Shown: positions 6,663-14,075, counted from the stretch's first letter. The stretch: DNA of 14,082 nucleotides from an uncultured Clostridia bacterium (GCA_938014855.1 CALLQM010000291.1:1-14082); one strand, 5' to 3'. Notes: generated from the letters alone by a model not told the origin. Numbers and translations are program-made.

Positions 6663-6743
6663 AATTGGTCGTTTATGTTGGATGTTAAAATTTTGCTGAT
6701 GACTTTGATCAAAGGATTTATCAATGATTCCGAGGTTTTGTAA
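6660..6743 (+). other. In-frame TAA and intact remnant of the sugar transferase C-terminus
   Basis: Codons after the TAA at 6660-6662 continue in the same frame for 26 residues, beginning NWSFMLDVKILLMTLIKGF, and end at a second TAA (6741-6743). This is the conserved family C-terminus. The stop replaces the position where homologues have Glu, and GAA to TAA is a single base change. No frameshift is needed. Without the stop the protein would have 463 residues, a normal family length. Confidence 0.85.
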
Positions 6744-6790
6744 TTTGTGCAAAAAGAAAGGGAAAGACTATAAAGAACAATACGAAATGA

Positions 6791-6819
6791 TTGACAGGAA
6801 TTGACAAAGCATATATAAT
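6791..6819 (+). promoter_or_regulatory. Consensus sigma-A promoter for the LCP gene
   Basis: TTGACA (6791-6796) and TATAAT (6814-6819) are perfect consensus with the ideal 17-base spacer. A second TTGACA (6801-6806) lies 10 bases after the first, inside the spacer. The predicted start is near 6826, so the mRNA would begin with a weak hairpin (ACCGT at 6824-6828 with ACGGT at 6843-6847). The promoter may serve the LCP gene and the whole downstream cluster, because no other promoter is evident. Confidence 0.87.
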
Positions 6820-6880
6820 CAGTACCGTTTTATTATAAAAATACGGTCAACGAACACATGCAGTAAAGGGCGTATGTGAT

Positions 6881-8230
6881 ATGGATCAAGAAAAAAATTC
6901 AAGACAAATTAAAGCAACTAGAACTACCGTTATAATCGGTGTGATTGCGCTGATCGTGCTTTTAGCGGTTGGCGCATGGGAGTATGTACAGTCAAAACTA
7001 AATAAAATTAATTATGTCGAACCATCCAAAACAGAAACCGAGCAGACCGAACCGAAAAAGGCATTTACTGAAGTAGGCGGAGAAAAATATTTTAATGTTC
7101 TACTGCTTGGAACGGATGAACGATCGGAAGAATTCAGTGTAGATGCTCGATCTGACTGTACCATACTGCTGAGTCTCAATTTTAAAGATCACACGGCGCA
7201 TCTAGTCAGTTTGGAACGCGGGATTGGGGTACCCATACCTGACCTGGAAGATGACTGGCTGACACACGCGTTTCGCTATGGCGGAGCAGATTTAATGATT
7301 GATACGGTAAGTGAACAATTTGATGTGGATGTTGACCGCTATGTGCGCGTGAATTTCTATGCATTTGAACAGATCATTGATGCGATCGGTGGTGTAGATA
7401 TCACACTAACCGATATTGAAGCGCAGGCACTCAACGGGGAAGTTTATACAAACGCTACAACAAAACATCCGGTGCATCCGGGACTCAATCACCTTGACGG
7501 CTATGATGCTCTGCAATATGCCCGTCAACGGTTTATTGACGATGACTGGCATCGCGTTCAGCGCCAGCGAACGGTCTTGCAGGCGGCGGTGGAGCAGACG
7601 AAGCATGTCAACCTTATTCAAATCAACAGTCTTTTGGACAAGGTTCTGCCGCTTGTACAAACGAATCTGACCAAAAAGGAAATCAATTCACTTCTTCCGC
7701 AGGCTCCTTTTTTCCTTGGGGTAAAATTGGAACAGATGACTCTGCCGCTCAAAGGTACGTTTGGCAATAAGCTGACCAGTGATGGACGAAGCTTGATGCT
7801 GTTGGATTTTGAGGAAAATGCAAGGATTCTCAATGAATTTATTTATGGCAACTTTAATCCGGATACGTATAAAGTACCGAAAGAGGTAACCGATCGGGTT
7901 GCGCTTGCTCAGCAAAAAGCGTATCAGGAGTGGCTCTTGACACAACCAAAACCATCCTCCGTAGAGGAAAAACCGGATGAAGAGGAAGAAGAAACCGAAT
8001 TTGAACCAAGACGGTCTTCTTCAAAGAGCACAAAAACAACATCCAGTTCCAAATCATCAACTTCAAAATCATCCAGTTCTAAGACATCAAGAAGTTCAAA
8101 AGATGAGGATGCAGAATTGACCGAGCTTAAACAAGCGCTCAAAGATAAAATGGAAGAGGCGTCTGCTGCTTCTTCAAAAAGGACTTCAAAATCATCATCC
8201 TCTAAGCAACCGTCCCAACAGGATGATTAA
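6881..8230 (+). CDS. LytR-CpsA-Psr (LCP) family glycan-wall ligase with Ser/Lys-rich tail
   Basis: LCP proteins move undecaprenyl-pyrophosphate-linked glycans onto peptidoglycan on the outer face of the membrane. The 449-residue protein has a basic N-terminus, one membrane segment (about 16-36), a Glu/Thr-rich spacer and the LCP domain (about 70-245). Visible LCP residues are LLGTDER (D79, R81), DARSD (D88, R90, D92), R113 in SLERG, GGVD, and the HLDGYDALQYARQR-x-DDDWHR-x-QRQR block (R215 to R230), which in homologues binds the pyrophosphate. R113 lies in a variant of the usual PRD motif. Residues about 365-449 form an acidic stretch followed by a Ser/Lys/Thr-rich, low-complexity tail that should lie outside the membrane and may thread through or bind the wall. 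AAAGGG at 6865-6870 is 10 bases before the ATG. The position in the locus fits attachment of the locus's own polymer. Confidence 0.95.
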   Translation: MDQEKNSRQIKATRTTVIIGVIALIVLLAVGAWEYVQSKLNKINYVEPSKTETEQTEPKKAFTEVGGEKYFNVLLLGTDERSEEFSVDARSDCTILLSLNFKDHTAHLVSLERGIGVPIPDLEDDWLTHAFRYGGADLMIDTVSEQFDVDVDRYVRVNFYAFEQIIDAIGGVDITLTDIEAQALNGEVYTNATTKHPVHPGLNHLDGYDALQYARQRFIDDDWHRVQRQRTVLQAAVEQTKHVNLIQINSLLDKVLPLVQTNLTKKEINSLLPQAPFFLGVKLEQMTLPLKGTFGNKLTSDGRSLMLLDFEENARILNEFIYGNFNPDTYKVPKEVTDRVALAQQKAYQEWLLTQPKPSSVEEKPDEEEEETEFEPRRSSSKSTKTTSSSKSSTSKSSSSKTSRSSKDEDAELTELKQALKDKMEEASAASSKRTSKSSSSKQPSQQDD

Positions 8231-8253
8231 CAACGACTACTGCCCGATTTCAT

Positions 8254-8292
8254 TCTGCTTGTCAGGGAAAAAGAGTTCCCTGCTCAAGCAGA
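8254..8292 (+). terminator. Strong hairpin without T run between the LCP and GT4 genes
   Basis: TCTGCTTG (8254-8261) pairs with CAAGCAGA (8285-8292), and CAGGGAA (8263-8269) with TTCCCTG (8276-8282), giving a 15-pair interrupted stem with a six-base loop. The bases after it are TTCAATAC, so it is not a standard intrinsic terminator. It may be an inefficient terminator, an mRNA-processing or stability element, or a brake between ligase and glycosyltransferase expression. Confidence 0.4.
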
Positions 8293-8331
8293 TTCAATAC
8301 ATACCGTGATTGCGGGCCGTCAAAACGCTTA

Positions 8332-9471
8332 ATGCAGGAGGCGGAAACCATTCGAAAAAAAATATTATTTTGTGCTTCAACCCTTTCTCACATTCGAAAT
8401 TTTCATCTGCCCTATCTAAAAGCGTTTAAAGAGCAAGGTTATGAGGTATGGGTGGCGGCAGGCAGTTCAGGAGAAGTGCCTTATGCCGACCATGTGATTG
8501 AATTACCATTTTATAAGCGCTTTTTCTGTCTGCAGAATTTGATTGCGGTCTTTCAGGCGCGGAAATTGATGAAACGGGAACGCTTTGATATCCTGAGCGC
8601 CCATACGACGCTGGCGGGAGCTGTGACGCGGGCGGCGGCATTGCTGCTTCTGCATCGACCCAAAGTGTTCTATACCTGCCATGGCTATCTATTTTCCGAT
8701 CTGCAGGGACTAAAAAAATGGGCTTATCTAATTCCTGAAAAAATCTGTTCGCTTGTCACCGATGTGCTGATGACCATGAATCAAGAGGACTATGAGCTTG
8801 CCAAGCGGCACCATCTTGCCTGCGGTAAACTTGTTTCAATTAATGGAATGGGCATTGATTATGATCGATTTGCGCCATTTTCACAGGAAAAACGCAACAG
8901 TCTGCGTGAGCAGGCCGGATTCCAAGAAAATGAGGTTTTGTTTATTTATGCCGCTGAATTTTCAAAACGCAAAAATCAGCAAATGCTGATTCATGCTTTT
9001 GCAAAGGCGGTGCGCAGAATGCCAAAAGCGCGGCTTCTGCTTGCAGGTGCCGGACAAGAACTGCAGGCCTGCCGATCAGCGGCAAGTACCTTGCATATTG
9101 ATCACAAAGTACAATTCTTAGGGCAGGTAGATGATATGGCGGCGCTGTATCCGCTATGTGATGTTGTGGTGACCACCAGCCGCTCAGAGGGACTGCCGTT
9201 TCATTTGATGGAAGCTATGGCATGCGGGCTTCCTGCGGCCGCCAGCGACGTGAAAGGCCACCGTGAGTTAATTCAGGACGGCAAAACCGGCTATTTGTTT
9301 GATGCCGAACGTGAAGATTTGCTGGTGGAAAAGCTGATTAAGCTTTATAAAATTCCAAATCTTCGGGAGAAATTTGGTGCAAATGCACGGGAGAGAGCCG
9401 CTGATTTTGCATTAGCGCGTGTGATGCCGCAAATTTTGTCCATTTATGGGATAGAAAAGCCAAAATCATAA
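8332..9471 (+). CDS. GT4-family glycosyltransferase (EpsD-like), start uncertain
   Basis: The 379-residue GT-B fold enzyme adds a sugar from a nucleotide donor to the lipid-linked glycan in the cytoplasm. The N-terminal half has ILFCASTLSHIRNFHLPYLKAF, typical of EpsD/CapM-like GT4 enzymes, and HGYLF near 120. The C-terminal half has the donor-binding E286-x7-E294 motif in SEGLPFHLMEAMACGLP, and DGKTGYLF. There is no membrane segment apart from surface helices. The only standard start is the ATG at 8332, which has no Shine-Dalgarno upstream. AGGAGG lies inside the frame at 8336-8341 and points to an in-frame ATT at 8350, which would give MRKKILFCAST, the usual family N-terminus. I keep 8332 as the outer limit. 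The stop overlaps the ribosome binding site of the next gene, so translation is probably coupled. Confidence 0.92.
   Translation: MQEAETIRKKILFCASTLSHIRNFHLPYLKAFKEQGYEVWVAAGSSGEVPYADHVIELPFYKRFFCLQNLIAVFQARKLMKRERFDILSAHTTLAGAVTRAAALLLLHRPKVFYTCHGYLFSDLQGLKKWAYLIPEKICSLVTDVLMTMNQEDYELAKRHHLACGKLVSINGMGIDYDRFAPFSQEKRNSLREQAGFQENEVLFIYAAEFSKRKNQQMLIHAFAKAVRRMPKARLLLAGAGQELQACRSAASTLHIDHKVQFLGQVDDMAALYPLCDVVVTTSRSEGLPFHLMEAMACGLPAAASDVKGHRELIQDGKTGYLFDAEREDLLVEKLIKLYKIPNLREKFGANARERAADFALARVMPQILSIYGIEKPKS
8336..8341 (+). promoter_or_regulatory. Shine-Dalgarno inside the nominal GT4 start, pointing to ATT at 8350
   Basis: AGGAGG is a full-strength ribosome binding site with 8 bases to the in-frame ATT at 8350-8352. 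No ATG, GTG or TTG lies in frame at a usable distance after it. It begins just after the ATG at 8332, so it cannot serve that codon. Confidence 0.65.
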
Positions 9472-9485
9472 AGGAGGGCAGACAT

Positions 9486-10313
9486 TTGCCAAGCATTTCT
9501 GTTTTGATGGGTGTTTACCATCCCGGCGATGACACAAATGATTTACGCAGAGCGGTGGATTCTGTGTTAGGGCAGACGTTTGAGGATTTCGAATTTTTAA
9601 TCTGTGATGACGGTTCATCAAAAACCGTTCAGAACCTGCTTGAGCAATATGCCGAACAGGACAACCGTGTGCGTTTAATTCGTCCCGGTAATGTGTTTCG
9701 ATTGCCGGATAAGCTGAACGCCTGCATCCACAGCGCGCGCGGAGACTTTTTTGCAAGACAGGATGCAGATGATCTGTCTGCGCTGAATCGATTTGAAAAG
9801 CAGATTGCATTTTTAAAAACGCATCTGGAAATTGCCTTTGTAGGATGCAACGTGACACTCATTTGTGATGGAAATGAATGCGGGGAACGCTGTTTTCCAA
9901 AACTTCCACAAAAAGAAGATTTTTTGTTTTCCATGCCGTTCATTCATCCCGCATTAATGTTTCGCAGAAACGCTATTTTGGCGGTTGGGGGATACAGCCA
10001 ATCCAAATGGGCGGTGCTGTGTGAAGACTATGATCTACTTTTGCGGCTTTATGAAAAGGGTTTTTACGGTTATAATTTGAATGAGCACCTGTTTTTTTAT
10101 CAGGTTTCGCCATTTGATTATAAAAAAAGAAAATATCACCACAGAATCAATGAAGCGGTCACGCGGTACCGCCGATTTCGCGCGCTTGGTATGCTTCCGA
10201 AAGGACTGCCTTATGTCATAAAACCGCTGGCCGTCGGGCTTTTGCCCCACAAAGTCCTAGACTATTTAAAACGAGGACAAACATTCCAAAGGAGGAGACA
10301 TCATTGGAAATAA
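9486..10313 (+). CDS. GT2-family glycosyltransferase
   Basis: The 275-residue GT-A enzyme starts PSISVLMGVYHPGDD and continues with AVDSVLGQTFEDFEFLICDDGS, the usual GT2 nucleotide-sugar-binding beginning. The metal-binding motif is D93-A-D95 in RQDADD, and the acceptor-side ED motif is E180-D181 in CEDYDLLLRL. It is cytoplasmic, possibly membrane-associated through a basic C-terminus ending QRRRHHWK. The start is TTG at 9486, fixed by AAGGAGGG (9471-9478) 7 bases before it; no ATG is nearby. The last codons overlap the next gene's start by 10 bases, which suggests translational coupling. Its sugar and linkage cannot be deduced. Confidence 0.94.
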   Translation: MPSISVLMGVYHPGDDTNDLRRAVDSVLGQTFEDFEFLICDDGSSKTVQNLLEQYAEQDNRVRLIRPGNVFRLPDKLNACIHSARGDFFARQDADDLSALNRFEKQIAFLKTHLEIAFVGCNVTLICDGNECGERCFPKLPQKEDFLFSMPFIHPALMFRRNAILAVGGYSQSKWAVLCEDYDLLLRLYEKGFYGYNLNEHLFFYQVSPFDYKKRKYHHRINEAVTRYRRFRALGMLPKGLPYVIKPLAVGLLPHKVLDYLKRGQTFQRRRHHWK

Positions 10314-11317
10314 ACGGTTCAACTATGGGAGACAAGGTGCTCACCATCGCTGTTCCTTCTTATAATATGGAAAATCATCTGCCGAAAAATCTACCCACAT
10401 ATGCGGATACCCGCTTTGGAGATGCGCTTGAGGTTATTATTTTGGACAACGCATCGACCGACCGAACGGCACAAATTGCACAGGACTTTGTTGATCGGTT
10501 CCCGCAGATTTTTCGTCTTGTTCGGCGCGACAGCCGAGGGTATGGTTCTTCCATCAATGCGGCAATTGAGCAGGCATCCGGACGCTATTTTCGGATTGTA
10601 GATGCGGATGACTGGGTGAATAAAGAAAATCTGCTGAATCTGATTGATAAACTTCGGTCTTGTCAAGCGGATGTCGTACAAACTAATTACCGAAAAGTTT
10701 CGATGGTAACAAAGCAGGAATTTCCGGTTCGCTTTCGAGATGTGGAATATGACCATCTGTATACGGAATTTTCTAAATGCAGGCTGAATGCACCTTGTAT
10801 CCATTCCACTGTTTATCGAACACAGGTGCTCCAGGAGAACGGAATTACGTTGCAGGATAAGATGTTCTTTGTGGATGAAGAATATGTAATTTTGCCGTTT
10901 TTGTATGCGAAAAACGTTATTTTTTACGATTTGGACATTTATCGCTATCTTGTCGGAAATCCGACACAGAGCACTTCCCCGCAAAATCGTGCAAAATATG
11001 CCGAACATCGCGAGAAAATTGTTCGCAGGCTGATCCACGTTTACAAGACAGCTCACATGAACGAAGATGTGCGCGAATACTGTTTTTTCCGAATTTCACA
11101 GGCGGCGGCAGACCACTTAACAACGCTTTATATGTATCTGCCGGATCGCAAAGAGGGAAAAAGACGTGCGCTAGAGTGGGAACGTGAAGTGCGAAACGAG
11201 GACGAAAAGATGGGAAACGCAATCCGCAAAAAAGCCTTTTTGCTTCGTCAGCTGAATGGTTTGCATGTTGGACTGGAAAACTATGAACGACTCAAAAAGC
11301 TGTTGCTGCGCAAATAA
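10304..11317 (+). CDS. GT2-family glycosyltransferase with long C-terminal region
   Basis: The 337-residue protein has an N-terminal GT-A domain (VLTIAVPSYNMENHL, then EVIILDNASTDRT). The donor and metal-binding DADDW motif is at D100-D103, and D191-E192-E193 in FVDEEY is the likely catalytic-base region. Residues about 235-337 are helical and strongly charged, with no clear family. The start is a TTG at 10304, 6 bases after GGAGGAG (10291-10297); an ATG at 10325 is an alternative without its own good site. It overlaps the upstream GT2 gene by 10 bases. Together with the GT4 and first GT2 it gives at least three sugar additions after the initiating one. Confidence 0.93.
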   Translation: MEINGSTMGDKVLTIAVPSYNMENHLPKNLPTYADTRFGDALEVIILDNASTDRTAQIAQDFVDRFPQIFRLVRRDSRGYGSSINAAIEQASGRYFRIVDADDWVNKENLLNLIDKLRSCQADVVQTNYRKVSMVTKQEFPVRFRDVEYDHLYTEFSKCRLNAPCIHSTVYRTQVLQENGITLQDKMFFVDEEYVILPFLYAKNVIFYDLDIYRYLVGNPTQSTSPQNRAKYAEHREKIVRRLIHVYKTAHMNEDVREYCFFRISQAAADHLTTLYMYLPDRKEGKRRALEWEREVRNEDEKMGNAIRKKAFLLRQLNGLHVGLENYERLKKLLLRK

Positions 11318-11341
11318 TTCATGCGGGGTGGTGCTCAAAGA

Positions 11342-12130
11342 ATGTTAACAGAGATGAAAAGTCAAATAGACAAATTAAAAAAGTACAAGCCCCTGCTCAT
11401 ACGTTTGGTACAGCGTGACTTAAAGGTTAAATACCGCCGATCGGTTTTGGGCTATTTATGGAGCCTGCTCAATCCTCTGCTGATGATGGTGGTTATGTCC
11501 GTTGTCTTTTCTTATATGTTCCGATTTAATATCCCCAATTACCCGATTTATCTCATCACCGGACAAATCATGTTTACGTTTTTTTCGGAATCCACAAACA
11601 TGGCGATGGGCTCGATTATCGGGAATGTATCGTTGATTAAAAAAGTATATGTACCCAAGTATATTTTTCCGATTTCGCGGGTGCTGTCCAGCTTTGTAAC
11701 GCTGCTGTTTTCTTTGGCGGCAGTCGTGATTGTCATGCTTGTGACCAAAACACCGGTGACTCCAGTCATTTTGCTTTTTCCCATTCCATTGGCGTATGTA
11801 CTGGCTTTTTCCATGGGCGTGGGTCTGATTTTGTCCGTATTAGCGGTATATTTTCGGGATACAACACATTTATACGGGGTATTGACGACCGCTTGGATGT
11901 ATCTGACCCCCATCTTTTATCCAATCGAAAGCATACCCGAAAAGGTTCAGCCGCTGATTCGGCTCAATCCATTGTTTCAGTTTATCGATTGTTTTCGGCA
12001 AATTGTACTGTATGGGCAGGTTCCCACCCTGCAAAATACCGTGATCAGCTGTCTTTGGTGTTTGATTGCATTGGCGGTGGGCACTTGGCTGTTCCGGAAA
12101 CGCCAATCGAACTTTATCTTGCATATTTAA
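11342..12130 (+). CDS. Polysaccharide ABC exporter permease (ABC-2, TagG/Wzm-like)
   Basis: From the ATG at 11342 the protein has 262 residues and about six membrane helices. Family features are the N-terminal interface LVQRDLKVKYRRSVLGYLWSLLNPLL, which contacts the ATPase, the KKVYVPKYIFP coupling segment, the YFRDTTHL segment and TAWMYLTPIFYP. Such permeases carry undecaprenyl-linked teichoic acid or O-antigen-like polymers across the membrane. The frame is open from an ATG at 11321, but that codon has no ribosome binding site; a GGGGTGG (11325-11331) precedes 11342. The partner ATPase starts 31 bases downstream. A permease of this kind needs no Wzx flippase or Wzy polymerase, and none is seen in the window. 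Confidence 0.95.
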   Translation: MLTEMKSQIDKLKKYKPLLIRLVQRDLKVKYRRSVLGYLWSLLNPLLMMVVMSVVFSYMFRFNIPNYPIYLITGQIMFTFFSESTNMAMGSIIGNVSLIKKVYVPKYIFPISRVLSSFVTLLFSLAAVVIVMLVTKTPVTPVILLFPIPLAYVLAFSMGVGLILSVLAVYFRDTTHLYGVLTTAWMYLTPIFYPIESIPEKVQPLIRLNPLFQFIDCFRQIVLYGQVPTLQNTVISCLWCLIALAVGTWLFRKRQSNFILHI

Positions 12131-12161
12131 ATCACATAGCATCGGAAGGAGGTACGTGCTT

Positions 12162-14054
12162 TTGAGTGAGCAGCAGGAAGATCATATTGTAGAAGTACGC
12201 AACGTATCGATGCGTTTTAATTTGTCCAAGGAGAAAGTGGACAACTTAAAAGAATATGTCGTAAAATTTTTAAAACATCAATTATTATTTGATGAATTTT
12301 ATGCTCTGCGCAACGTAAGCTTTTCTGTAAAACGCGGAGAGCCGTTCGCCATTATCGGTGAAAACGGCTGTGGGAAGAGCACTTTGCTGAAAGTGATTTC
12401 CGGTATTTTTTATCCAACCGAAGGAAGCGTACACGTTCATGGAAGTGTAGCGCCGCTGATTGAGCTGGGCGCTGGATTTGATATGGATTTGACGGCGCGG
12501 GAAAATATTTTTCTCAATGGAGCGGTTTTAGGATACGATACCGCATTTATGGAAGAAAAATTTGATGAAATCATGGACTTTGCGGAATTGTGGGACTTTA
12601 TCGATGTGCCGGTCAAAAACTTTTCATCCGGTATGGTGGCACGTCTTGGATTTTCCATTGCAACGGTTGTTGTGCCCGATATTTTAATTGTAGATGAAAT
12701 TTTATCCGTAGGAGACTTCATGTTTCAGCAAAAGTGTGAGCGCAAAATGCAGGAAATGATTGAACAAGGCGCGACTCTCATTTTTGTTTCCCATTCGTCC
12801 GATCAAGTCAAAAAACTTTGCAAAAAAGCAATTTGGCTTAAGCACGGTGTGGTGCAGATGATTGGTGATGCCACCGAAGTCAGCGACGCTTATATTCATG
12901 ATATGGAAACCGGCGGACACGGGCTTGTTTCCCAGAGTGAAGCCGAGCAATCGGCAGAAAAGCAAGATCAGCCGCAAAAAGATGCGGAACCGGAAAAAAA
13001 TCCTCCCCGCAAAACGTTTGAATTTCTCACTGTTTTGCGGGCGCTTGCGATTGCTCTGATTGTTTGGGATCATCTTGGTCCGTTCCGAAATCCGGAGTGG
13101 CTTCCCGGACAGTTAATCGAAAAAATAATTAACCGCCCGCTTGGAATCATCCAATCGTTTGGAGCACTGGGCGTTATTTTATTTTTCTTAAGCAGTGGAT
13201 TTTTGTTGGCGCACGGTACAGAACGAGGAAACCGCAGAACATTTGCGGTCAAACGAATACTCAAAATTTATCCGCCGCTGATCGTATCGTTTGCCAGTTT
13301 TTATTTGGTACAGAACTTGGTCACGCTTATAACGGGTTCAGCCAACTATTGGTCTGATTTTACTGCAAAACAGTGGGTATTGGGCGGTACTCTGCTCAAC
13401 TATTTCTATGGAATTCCGGATGTCATTAATGGCACAACTTGGTTTTTGTTTCCGACGCTGATCTTTTATTTTTTGGGATTTTTGCTGTACCCGTGGATTG
13501 CAAAACGTCCGCGTGCATGCGTGATTGCGATGGAAACTTTTTTACTTGCGTGCTATGCCGCATCAGCATTGTTACAGCTTCCAACGGCGCTTGCTGAAAT
13601 TACAAAGATGTCGTGGTATCTTGTGTTCCCAATCTTTGGAATGCTTCTTTATTATCTTTGGAATAACCAAATGGGGTTCCCATCTTTTCTAATTTTGGGC
13701 GGAATTAATTATGGTTTCATGATCAAGGGAATTCGGATGTTTAACCCCGCGTATTATGAAACTCTGCCTTATGCGGTCTCATTTGCCTATGCGTTTATGC
13801 TGTTCAGCATCGCGTTGTTATTGAATGATAAAATTAAACATTACCGGGCAGTGGGTTATCTATCCAAGATTAGTTATTCCGTTTATGTGACCCATATGAC
13901 GTATGGCAGTTTCATGCTTACGCTTTTGACCCCGCGAATCGGGTTTACAGGTGCTTTTGTTTTGACCATTTTGTTCGCTGTTTTGATAGCCGCGGCGCAT
14001 TATCGGGCGGTGGAAAAACCAATTGCCCGAATGCTCAGGCGTTATTTTGCATAA
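12162..14054 (+). CDS. ABC exporter ATPase (TagH/Wzt-like) fused to an acyltransferase-3 domain
   Basis: This is a 630-residue fusion. Residues 1-260 are the ATPase: Walker A at 66-74 (GENGCGKST), signature FSSG at 154-157, Walker B D173-E179, H-loop H211, plus the MRFNLSKEKVDNLKEYV insertion typical of polysaccharide-export ATPases. Residues about 255-283 are a Glu/Gln/Lys/Pro linker. From 284 to the end is a membrane acyltransferase-3 (OafA/YrhL-type) domain with about ten helices. Its first helix has LRALAIALIVWDHLG with catalytic-type H304. It continues with FFLSSGFLLAHG, VKRILKIYPP (R365), KISYSVYVTHM and a final HYRAVEKPIARMLRRYF. AT3 domains move acyl groups, often acetyl, onto glycans. 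The start is TTG at 12162 after AAGGAGGT (12146-12153); the frame is open upstream, but those codons overlap the permease. No frameshift or stop lies between the domains. Confidence 0.93.
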   Translation: MSEQQEDHIVEVRNVSMRFNLSKEKVDNLKEYVVKFLKHQLLFDEFYALRNVSFSVKRGEPFAIIGENGCGKSTLLKVISGIFYPTEGSVHVHGSVAPLIELGAGFDMDLTARENIFLNGAVLGYDTAFMEEKFDEIMDFAELWDFIDVPVKNFSSGMVARLGFSIATVVVPDILIVDEILSVGDFMFQQKCERKMQEMIEQGATLIFVSHSSDQVKKLCKKAIWLKHGVVQMIGDATEVSDAYIHDMETGGHGLVSQSEAEQSAEKQDQPQKDAEPEKNPPRKTFEFLTVLRALAIALIVWDHLGPFRNPEWLPGQLIEKIINRPLGIIQSFGALGVILFFLSSGFLLAHGTERGNRRTFAVKRILKIYPPLIVSFASFYLVQNLVTLITGSANYWSDFTAKQWVLGGTLLNYFYGIPDVINGTTWFLFPTLIFYFLGFLLYPWIAKRPRACVIAMETFLLACYAASALLQLPTALAEITKMSWYLVFPIFGMLLYYLWNNQMGFPSFLILGGINYGFMIKGIRMFNPAYYETLPYAVSFAYAFMLFSIALLLNDKIKHYRAVGYLSKISYSVYVTHMTYGSFMLTLLTPRIGFTGAFVLTILFAVLIAAAHYRAVEKPIARMLRRYFA

Positions 14055-14075
14055 TCGTAATACGGAGGAAGCGAC

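Noticed and set aside
8040..8200. Tandem DNA repeat or CRISPR-like array in the LCP tail
   Set aside because: The similarity comes from recurring Ser and Lys codons; units are irregular, with no constant spacing.
12066..12161. Upstream ATG extension of the ATPase fusion inside the permease gene
   Set aside because: These codons overlap the permease in another frame and lack a ribosome binding site; AAGGAGGT with TTG at 12162 fits far better.
12940..13015. Possible frameshift or assembly join creating the ATPase-acyltransferase fusion
   Set aside because: The frame reads cleanly through a typical charged linker, with no ribosome binding site or start codon just before the acyltransferase domain and no homopolymer placed to restore two genes.
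12702..13073. 123-codon open frame on the minus strand
   Set aside because: It lies entirely opposite the ATPase-acyltransferase gene, has no ribosome binding site and a composition typical of a reverse shadow. The same holds for the other minus-strand frames, including 490-951 and 10391-11056.
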